DNA from: an uncultured Thiohalocapsa sp.
GTDB lineage: Bacteria > Pseudomonadota > Gammaproteobacteria > Chromatiales > Chromatiaceae
Direction: 5' to 3'
DNA length: 63,084 nucleotides
Assembly: GCF_913063425.1 (NCBI RefSeq)
Contig: NZ_CAJXYK010000036.1
Span: forward strand, 1-63,084
Shown here: piece by piece, positions 56,530-63,084 of the stretch
How the letters are laid out: every line of letters begins with the position of its first letter
How positions within the stretch are numbered: position 1 is the first letter of the stretch
Position numbers and translations under genes: made by a program
Notes under the pieces: model-generated
Database searches by the model: none
The model's input: only the letters and a program-made list of their open reading frames with translations
Told to the model about the DNA's origin: nothing

Positions 56530-57290
56530 TCAGCTGCGGCGGCTGCGCCTGTAACCGACACCGGCCATGCCGATCAGGGCGGAACCGAACAGCCATGCTG
56601 CGGCTGGGATGGAGACAACCCTCAGCTGGACCACATTGCTCCAGACGTCTGGTAACCCGTTGTCGTCAACTGCTGCAACGCCATCCTTCAACATAGATAC
56701 GTCGGCAATTGTATCGAGTGTGAAGAATACGTACCAACCAGCCTGATTAGCGCTATAGGTGCCTGGACCTAAGGTGATGGTGGCCTCTAGTGCAGGATCT
56801 GTATCGGAATCTGCTGCCAGTGCTCCGCTCACCCTATCGGACGACACACCGATCAAATTGGCGAAGAAGGCCGCGCGAACCTCCGGACTCGCGTTGGCAA
56901 GACTGGAATAAGCGGTCGCGCTCGTGTCGTCAAGCGTCGCCGTGTTTTGAAAGGAACCCGTGCCCGCGCCATCGTCCAGGTAGCCATCGATATCGCAACC
57001 TCCTGTTGCTGCACACTCCAGGCTGTAACCGTCTTTAGCCCCGGGAAAGAGTTGAGGATCACCGTTGGGGTGTAAACTTTGCGCTCGTGCGTCTGAGGCA
57101 AACGGTCAGGAAGCAGCGGTCATCGACGCCGGGGGACTCCTTATGAAGAAGAAGGCGTAAGTGCCCGGGGTATCTCTTCTCGTCAGATGCTTGTCGGGGC
57201 TTGGGCATCAATTGTGGTGAACGATGAGCGTGTTGAGACGCCGTCGGGGACGTCAGCGCGGCAGCCAAAGCAAGGTCAATATCCACGTCT
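56530..57290 (-). pseudogene. Frameshifted PEP-CTERM-type exported protein
   Basis: The frame 57105-56530 is open without a start codon and ends in an exosortase sorting signal: VVSIPAAAWLFGSALIGMAG followed by YRRSRRS. This is the VPLPAAAWLFGSGLLGL-type PEP-CTERM. Upstream pieces of the same protein lie in other frames: deleting one C from a C4 run near 57069 joins SAKFTPNGDPQLFPGAKDG, and further shifts join GTYAFFFI and GDVDIDLALAAAL, back to about 57290. At least three frameshifts make it a pseudogene unless the assembly is at fault. The mature part is acidic and Gly/Ala/Thr-rich, as is usual for such surface proteins. Confidence 0.72.
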
Positions 57291-58006
57291 CCGTTCCGGT
57301 GGGATACGCAGCCTCCGCCTTAAGGCCCTCATAAGCTGTGGAGTCTGGGCTTTCTTGCGGCGCGTTGACGCTCTGAGCAAGGCAAGTAAGAACATGTTCC
57401 GGTTTGGCCCAGGCTTCCTACCCTCCGCACCTGCTCCTCCTGCCGTGCGCTGTTAAAAATCCTGACACTGCCTGTCCGCTGACGGTGAAGATCGGCAATG
57501 GACTCGACTCTCTTGCGCAGCTCTCAACGAGCGTCGGGAAGGGCCTCTCAGGGGCCTTCTGGCGAACGTCCTGTATTGGTGGATAAGCGGAAGGCTGTTG
57601 TTCTGCTCGGGATTAACCTTAATTGGCGCCGTGTTTAAGGATGCTGGCGGGTTACACGGTACTGCGCGCGTTCCAATCGTCCTAGAACGTGGTCGTGCGC
57701 AATGCCGTGCAGGTGATCAGGGTCGAGCATATCGCCACCCGCCCCGGGCACAAGCTCTCGGCGAACTACCAATCAGCCGAAACCGGGATGCCCCGATGTT
57801 CGTGGGCGCTGGCGCAAGTTAGCGTATCTGGCGTACTCGGTGCGTGTTGCAGGCTCCATCATCAGACGGTCTGCATGCCGCACACCTCGGCACCGCATGC
57901 CGCACGCTTGGGCATCGCATGCCCAGTACCTACTCGCGGCAACAACAAAACAATAAAGCACCTCGCCGCCGTTTCGGATGATTCCGATCGACCCTGAGGA
58001 CGGGAC
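57291..58006. other. Region upstream of prsT
   Basis: About 700 bp of mixed composition with short open frames and no confident gene. A GG-N10-GC arrangement at 57829-57843 (TGGCGTACTCGGTGC) is a weak candidate sigma-54 promoter for prsT, about 165 bp upstream of its ATG. Part of the stretch may be decayed coding sequence from the pseudogene to the left. Confidence 0.4.
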
Positions 58007-60403
58007 ATGATCGCCAGATGCACACCCATAGCCGCCCTCATTGTGGCACTTGCAGCGGTTTCGATGAGCGGCTGCAGCGCAGAAGACCGCGCCCGCCGCT
58101 ACCTGGAGCGCGGCCTCGCCCTGTACGCGGAGGGTGACCTGGTCAAAGCGCGGCTGGAGTTCCGCAATGTGCTCCAGATCGACCCGAAGTCCCCGGAAGC
58201 CTGGTTCCGCCTGGCCAGGATCGCTGAAGAACAGGAGGACTGGCGGGGCGCCTACTCGGCCTACGAAAAGACGGTCGAGCTCGACCCTGAAAACCTGGAA
58301 GCCCGCATCAAGCTCGGCACCCTGCTGCTGGCCGGCAACAGTCCGGACGAGGCTCTGGCGCAGGTGCAGGCCGTGCTCACGGCGAAACCCGATGATCCGG
58401 CGGCGCTCGCACTGCGCGGCGCCGTGCGCCTGCGCCAGGGCGACCCGGATGCCGCCCTGACCGACGCCGAGGCGGCCCTCCTGAAGGACCCGACGCTGCG
58501 CGAGGCGCTGGCCCTGCGTGCGCAGGTGCGCATTCAGCAAGCCGACCTGCCCGCCGCGAAGGCGTCGTTGCAGACGGCGCTCGCCGCCCATCCGGACGAC
58601 CTCCCGCTGCTCCTGGCGCTCGCGGGCATCAGCCAGCAGCTCGGCGACACCGAGGGCACGCAGTCCATCCTGCGGCAGATCATCGAGCGCGAGCCCAGGG
58701 TGCTCGATCACCGCGTCCGTCTGGCGCAGTATCTGAACGCCCGCGGCGACGCTGAGGCCGCCGCGCAAGTGCTGCGTCAGGCCGTCGCGGAGCTGCCGGA
58801 GGACAATGACGCCAGGCTCGCGCTCGTGGCTCTGCTGGAGGCGCAGCAGGGGGCGGCGGTCGCCGCCGAGCAGCTGCAGGCATTTATCGCCGAGCGGCCG
58901 GACGACAACGCGCTGCGCTTCGCACTCGCGCTACGCCGCAGCAACGCGGGCGAGATGGAACAGGCCGAGGCCGTCTACCGCGAGATCATTGCCCGCGACG
59001 GTGACGGACCCGACGGTCTGCGCGCGCGGGCCAAGCTCGCCGCGCTCGCGCTCTCCGGGGAGCGCCTCGACGAAGCCCGCACCCTGGCCGAGGCCGTCCT
59101 GACCAAGGATGCGGCGAACGGCGACGCCCTGCTGGTGCGGGCGGCGCTGGCCCTGCAGGACCAGGACGCGGATCAGGCCATCGCGGATCTGCGCAGCATC
59201 CTGCGCGACAACCCGGACGCCACCGGCGCGTTGCGCATGCTCGCCACCGCCCACGAGGCCCGCGGCGAGCCGGCCCTGGCGGAGGATGCCCTGGAGAAGA
59301 CCATCGAGCTCGCGCCGGATGACCCAGCCGGCTACCTTCAGCTGGCGGGCCTGCGCACCCGCTACGGCAACGTGGAGGGTGCGACCCTGGTGTTGGACAG
59401 GCTGCTCGCCCGCGACCCCGCGAGTCCCCTTGCGCAGACCGCGCTGGCGAGCGTCCAGCAACGCCAGCCCGACACCGAGGCCTTGGCGGAGACCGCGACC
59501 CTGGTGCTCGAAACCCGTCCCGAGCATCCGCTGGGCCATTATCTGAGCGGCCTGGTCAAGCAACGCCGCGGCGAGGTCGAGGCCAGCGTCGCGCCCTTGC
59601 GCACGTCGCTGGAAAAGAAGCCGGAGGCGGCCCAGCCGCTGGTGGCCCTGACCCGCAGCCTGCTGGCGTTGGAGCGCTTCGACGAGGCCGAGCAGCAGCT
59701 GCTGCGGGCGCTGGAGCAGGGTGCCGACGAGATCGTCGCGACCAATCTCCTGGGCGAGGTCTATGTGGCCGCCGGTCGCCTCGATGAGGCCCGCGCCCGC
59801 TACGAGCAGGCCATCGACGCACGGCCCGGCGCCCCGCTTGCCTACGAGCGCCTGGCGGGGCTGCAGCGCGCCGCCGGCGATGCGGACGCCGCGGTCGCGA
59901 CACTGCGCGCCGGCATCGAGGCGAGCAGCGGCAGCCCGCTGCTGGTCACGGCCCTGCCGCTGGTGTTGGAGCAGGCGGGGCGCATCGACGAGGCCATGGC
60001 CGCCTACGAGGCGCTGCTGGCGGCAAACCCCAACGCCGACTGGGCCGCCAACAACCTGGCGATGCTGCTCGCGAACCATCGCGCTGACGATGCCGACGGC
60101 CTGGCCCGGGCGCTGACGCTGGCGCAGCGCTTCGCGGGCAGCGACCAGCCCGCCTTTCTCGACACGCTGGGCTGGGTCCATTACCGCAGCGGCGAGTACC
60201 AGCGCGCGGCGGAGCTGATGGAGCAGGCCAGGGCCGCCGGTGAGCCGACGCCCCAACGGCAGTTCCACCTCGGCATGGCCTACCTGAAGCTGGGCCGCCC
60301 GGACGAGGCCAAGCCCCTGTTGACCGCCGCCGCGGCGGCGGAGCAGCCCTTCGACGGTCGCGAGGACGCAAGGGCGGCACTGGCGTCGCTCCAGTCCCGT
60401 TAA
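58007..60403 (+). CDS. prsT: PEP-CTERM system TPR-repeat lipoprotein PrsT
   Basis: A 798-aa periplasmic or outer-membrane TPR protein of the exosortase/EPS system. A lipoprotein signal peptide (MIARCTPIAALIVALAAVSM, lipobox SMSGC with Cys23) is followed by roughly twenty 34-residue TPR units, the first at RRYLERGLALYAEGDLVKARLEF and the last at PQRQFHLGMAYLKLGRPDEAKPLL. PrsT proteins occur with PEP-CTERM proteins and an EPS cluster and are taken to be scaffolds for polymer export. The ATG at 58007 has GAGGACGG upstream. The glycan-initiation gene follows after 108 bp on the same strand. Confidence 0.9.
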   Translation: MIARCTPIAALIVALAAVSMSGCSAEDRARRYLERGLALYAEGDLVKARLEFRNVLQIDPKSPEAWFRLARIAEEQEDWRGAYSAYEKTVELDPENLEARIKLGTLLLAGNSPDEALAQVQAVLTAKPDDPAALALRGAVRLRQGDPDAALTDAEAALLKDPTLREALALRAQVRIQQADLPAAKASLQTALAAHPDDLPLLLALAGISQQLGDTEGTQSILRQIIEREPRVLDHRVRLAQYLNARGDAEAAAQVLRQAVAELPEDNDARLALVALLEAQQGAAVAAEQLQAFIAERPDDNALRFALALRRSNAGEMEQAEAVYREIIARDGDGPDGLRARAKLAALALSGERLDEARTLAEAVLTKDAANGDALLVRAALALQDQDADQAIADLRSILRDNPDATGALRMLATAHEARGEPALAEDALEKTIELAPDDPAGYLQLAGLRTRYGNVEGATLVLDRLLARDPASPLAQTALASVQQRQPDTEALAETATLVLETRPEHPLGHYLSGLVKQRRGEVEASVAPLRTSLEKKPEAAQPLVALTRSLLALERFDEAEQQLLRALEQGADEIVATNLLGEVYVAAGRLDEARARYEQAIDARPGAPLAYERLAGLQRAAGDADAAVATLRAGIEASSGSPLLVTALPLVLEQAGRIDEAMAAYEALLAANPNADWAANNLAMLLANHRADDADGLARALTLAQRFAGSDQPAFLDTLGWVHYRSGEYQRAAELMEQARAAGEPTPQRQFHLGMAYLKLGRPDEAKPLLTAAAAAEQPFDGREDARAALASLQSR

Positions 60404-60511
60404 CGGCGCGGCGTCCTCTGCCGCGATGCCCGGGCGTGCGCACTGCTGAGCACGCGCCCCGGCGAGCGGCCGACGACGCCTGCGCCGGCGCAGCCCAACG
60501 AGCCGCAGCCG

Positions 60512-62137
60512 GTGGAAGTCAGAGCCGCATACGCCTTTCTGTTGGCGCTGTTCCTGGCGATGGTGCTGATCCCGCCCCTGGTGCATGCCGCCGGGCCGCT
60601 GGGGCTGATGGACAGCGGCGGCGGGCGCAAGGTGCATGCGGGGCGGATTCCGCGCATCGGCGGCGTCGCTATTTTCGTCGGCTTTCTCGTGCCGGTGCTG
60701 GTCTGGACGCCGCTGCGCGACGGCATCGGCGCCTTCGTCGCCGCGCTGGCGGTGCTGTTCGTGTTCGGGCTGCTGGATGATCGCTTCAACCTCGACTATC
60801 GCCTGAAGCTGCTCGGGCAGCTGCTGGCGGCGGCCATCGTCGTCATCGGCGGCGCGGTGCTGATCCAGCGCGTGCCTTACTGGCCGGGCGGGCTGCTGCC
60901 GGTGCCGCTCGCGCTGCCCCTCACGCTGCTGGTGCTCGCCGGGGTCACCAACGCCGTCAACCTGTCCGACGGCCTGGATGGGCTCGCCGGCGGCATCAGC
61001 CTGCTGGCGGTCTGCTGCCTGCTGGTGCTGGATGCCGGGGGCGCCGCCAGCCCGGCGTTGATCCTGCTCGCCGCGCTGCTCGGCGCCGTGCTCGGCTTTT
61101 TGCGCTTCAACACCTACCCGGCCCGGCTCTTTATGGGCGACGCGGGCAGCCAGCTCCTGGGGTTCAGCGTCGGCGTGCTGGCCATCATGATCACGCAGCG
61201 GCCCGCTGCCGGACTCAGCCCGGTATTGCCCTTGCTCGTGCTCGGCGTGCCCATCCTGGACATGCTCACGGTCATGGCGAGGCGCATTGCCCGTGGGCGC
61301 TCACCCTTTCATGCGGACCGCACGCACCTGCATCACCGCCTCATCGCCGCCGGGCTGAGCCAGGCGGAGGCCGTGAGCCTGATCTACGGGCTCCAGTTCC
61401 TGCTGCTGGTGCTGGCTTACCTGCTGCGCGATGGGCCGGATGGGGTGATCCTGCTGGTCTACGCCGTCTTCTGTCTGTTGGTGCTCCTCGGCGAATGTGC
61501 CCTGGAGCAGTACCGCGTTGACCTGCATGCACGGCCCCTGCAGGGCCGACCCCTCACCCGCGTCATGCGGCGACTGCGGCGCACCGGCATCACCGTGCGC
61601 TTGCCGTACAGCCTGCTTCGGCTTGTCGTGCCACTGTGCCTGGTCATCGGTGCCCTGGGCGCCCCCTCGGTGGGCACCGATATCGGGCTGCTCGCGGCCT
61701 CGCTCTGCGTTCTGTTGCTGCTGGCGCTCTGGGTCAGGCGCTGGCCGGTCCTCGCCATCGAGCGTCTCAGCGCCTATACCGCGGCGGCGGCCGTGTGCTA
61801 TCTCCTGGCGGCGGCGCCGGTGACGACCGCCTGCCCGCAATGCCTCCCGGTCTTTTTCGGCGTGGTCGCAATTGCGGTGGCGCTCTGGGTGCGGGTGTCC
61901 AGCGCCGGCTTCCAGGTGAGCACGCTCGATGTGCTGATCCTGCTCGGCGCCCTAACGGCACCCATGCTGCGTGACCTCGGCCTCAAGGACATCGGCATTC
62001 TGGTGCTGCAGGCCATCATCCTGTTCTATGCCATCGAGATCCTGCTGCAGGCCCGCGAGCGGTGCTGGGACGCACTGCGGCTCGGCACCCTCGCCGCGCT
62101 CATGACACTCGCGGCCCGCGGCCTGGTGCCGTTCTGA
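60512..62137 (+). CDS. WecA-like undecaprenyl-phosphate sugar-1-P transferase with extra membrane domain
   Basis: Integral membrane enzyme that starts a glycan on undecaprenyl phosphate. The first 330 residues have the MraY/WecA/TagO signatures: KVHAGRIPRIGG, LLDDRFNLDYRLKLLGQ, NAVNLSDGLDGLAGG, RLFMGDAGSQLLGF and HADRTHLHHRL. WecA is about 360 aa; this protein has 541 because of a further C-terminal block with about six hydrophobic segments of unknown function. The start is GTG at 60512. Its position after prsT indicates initiation of the locus exopolysaccharide rather than peptidoglycan or O-antigen in general. Confidence 0.9.
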   Translation: MEVRAAYAFLLALFLAMVLIPPLVHAAGPLGLMDSGGGRKVHAGRIPRIGGVAIFVGFLVPVLVWTPLRDGIGAFVAALAVLFVFGLLDDRFNLDYRLKLLGQLLAAAIVVIGGAVLIQRVPYWPGGLLPVPLALPLTLLVLAGVTNAVNLSDGLDGLAGGISLLAVCCLLVLDAGGAASPALILLAALLGAVLGFLRFNTYPARLFMGDAGSQLLGFSVGVLAIMITQRPAAGLSPVLPLLVLGVPILDMLTVMARRIARGRSPFHADRTHLHHRLIAAGLSQAEAVSLIYGLQFLLLVLAYLLRDGPDGVILLVYAVFCLLVLLGECALEQYRVDLHARPLQGRPLTRVMRRLRRTGITVRLPYSLLRLVVPLCLVIGALGAPSVGTDIGLLAASLCVLLLLALWVRRWPVLAIERLSAYTAAAAVCYLLAAAPVTTACPQCLPVFFGVVAIAVALWVRVSSAGFQVSTLDVLILLGALTAPMLRDLGLKDIGILVLQAIILFYAIEILLQARERCWDALRLGTLAALMTLAARGLVPF

Positions 62138-62390
62138 GTGACGCAGCGTGCGGCCCATGGGTGTGCGGCGACTCATGCCGCTGGCCCACTCGGGCACCGG
62201 GGAGTGTGCGATCTCGAAATGGGGTGAAACATAGGTCCGAGCAGCGGGCCGGCGCTCGCTGTCACGCTCCAGCTTGGGAGCAGGGGCCGACGCTTCGCGT
62301 CCCGGGTCCATTCCCGCAACATGGTCGAAGCACGATCAAGGCCAGCGCAGGCAAGGGGCGAGGACCCCGCGCTTGTGCCGAAAAATGGTG

Positions 62391-62520
62391 TCGCGCAGAG
62401 ACGCAAAGGCGCAAAGGCGCAAAGGGAAGAAAGCGGGAATGTCCTCGGCAAAGCTCCGCGGATTCCACTCTACTTGCATGGTTTCTCTTCTCCTCTGCGT
62501 TTTTGGGTCTCTGTGCGAGA
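62391..62520. repeat. MITE-like imperfect inverted repeat
   Basis: Left arm 62391-62425 (TCGCGCAGAGACGCAAAGG with GCGCAAAGG units) and right arm 62490-62520, whose complement starts TCTCGCACAGAGACCCAAA, pair imperfectly over about 28 bp. The left arm has one more GGCGCAAA unit. Between them is a smaller hairpin with arms GGAAT/ATTCC. No transposase is present. The rest of 62138-63067 holds no gene. Confidence 0.65.
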
Positions 62521-62926
62521 GATCTTTGACGAATGCCTGCACCTGCTGGACAGCATGCCCAGGTCGCACCCACTGGGTGGAGCATCCGGATATCCGGAGA
62601 ACAGCGTTTACACCATACGCGCCTCGGTCAATCAACCGATCCACCGGAACGGCGATCGGATCGAATGCCCGCTGAAACGCGGTGCGCGTTGCGCTCATGC
62701 CGGTTCTGTGACCATGCGTCGTCGTCACCCCCGCCAAGTGTCAGTTTTCTTTACAGTCACCGCGCTGCGCCTCTCCTTGTAAGTGCCTTATTGTTCTTCG
62801 GTTTTTTCGGATGTGAAGCGGTGTTGCCGTAACCGGCCTCCGGAGTGTCACAGGACTGAAACAACGGTGGCAGCACCGAGGCGGTCACTGGGGTCCTAAG
62901 TGACTGATTCAATGTTTTCCGGCAGA

Positions 62927-62943
62927 TTGGCGCGGTTCGTGCC
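62927..62943 (+). promoter_or_regulatory. Candidate sigma-54 promoter
   Basis: TTGGCGCGGTTCGTGCC has the invariant GG and GC dinucleotides exactly 10 nt apart and agrees with TGGCACG-N4-TTGC at most positions. It lies about 125 bp upstream of the gene starting at 63068. A sigma-54 activator is encoded 9 kb to the left. Confidence 0.45.
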
Positions 62944-63067
62944 CCTTAATTCTGGACAGATCGCGGTCTGTCGGAACGGCCCTCGGGCGCTGTAGACCAT
63001 CGGCCGGTGGTGGCGTCCCAAGGCAGACTTGATCAAGTGCAAAGCTCAGATAAGGAGCTGCGAAACG

Positions 63068-63084
63068 ATGAAACACATGATGAA
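63068..63084 (+). CDS. Start of a gene cut off by the window end
   Basis: ATG at 63068 preceded by AAGGAG at 63052-63057, ten bases upstream, with an N-terminus MKHMM. Only five codons are visible, so the product is unknown. The basic start and the possible sigma-54 promoter would suit an exported protein of the EPS/PEP-CTERM locus, but that is a guess. Confidence 0.5.

Overview
The window is high-GC DNA from a phototrophic proteobacterium, most likely a gammaproteobacterium of the Ectothiorhodospiraceae type. The pointers are the edge of a photosynthesis gene cluster (acsF, puhE, hemN, bchJ), a queC/tRNA-Lys pair, a queA-tgt-yajC-secD-secF block, darP, and a PEP-CTERM/exopolysaccharide region. 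Species cannot be named from sequence alone.

Layout. 1-4740: bacteriochlorophyll and photosynthetic-complex genes; the first part looks lower in GC than its surroundings, and a perfect FNR/Anr-type box lies between puhE and hemN. 4770-16500: housekeeping genes (tRNA-Leu, queA, msrA, HAD phosphatase, tgt, yajC-secD-secF, NRDE protein, 2OG-Fe(II) oxygenase) and a candidate small RNA with an intrinsic terminator. 16600-31600: flippase, a Phd/ParE-type toxin-antitoxin pair, two overlapping SPFH genes, histidine phosphatase, an atypical bacterioferritin, acetoacetyl-CoA synthetase, fbp, a GGDEF protein and several membrane proteins, with dispersed palindromic repeats. 32260-33134: queC and tRNA-Lys.

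33087-42036: an integrated element of about 8.9 kb in the 3' part of tRNA-Lys. It is bounded by 48-bp direct repeats (one mismatch) and has presumed integrase arm sites near both ends. All eight genes read leftward: tyrosine integrase, unknown, AlpA-like regulator, CHC2/TOPRIM primase, DUF927 helicase, unknown, SSB, terminase-small-subunit-like HTH protein. They run into a mirrored array of 16 GGGGAC/GTCCCC iterons and then a degenerate minisatellite. No capsid, tail or conjugation genes are present. The layout resembles a phage satellite (PICI/P4-like) with its own replication module, and it is the strongest candidate here for an undescribed system.

42040-49400: decayed fragments just beyond the element, a small lipoprotein, darP, a QueD made of three tandem T-fold domains, queE, a polytopic membrane protein and an exported methyltransferase. 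With queA, tgt and queC, the window carries most of the queuosine pathway in three places. 49470-54400: a 30-bp tandem repeat ahead of a patatin-like phospholipase, glycerate kinase, and a VpsR-like sigma-54 activator. 54500-63084: lytic transglycosylase, a frameshifted PrsT remnant, a frameshifted PEP-CTERM protein, intact prsT, a WecA-like glycan initiator, a MITE-like inverted repeat, a possible sigma-54 promoter and the first codons of a further gene. This last block reads as a partly decayed exopolysaccharide/PEP-CTERM locus.
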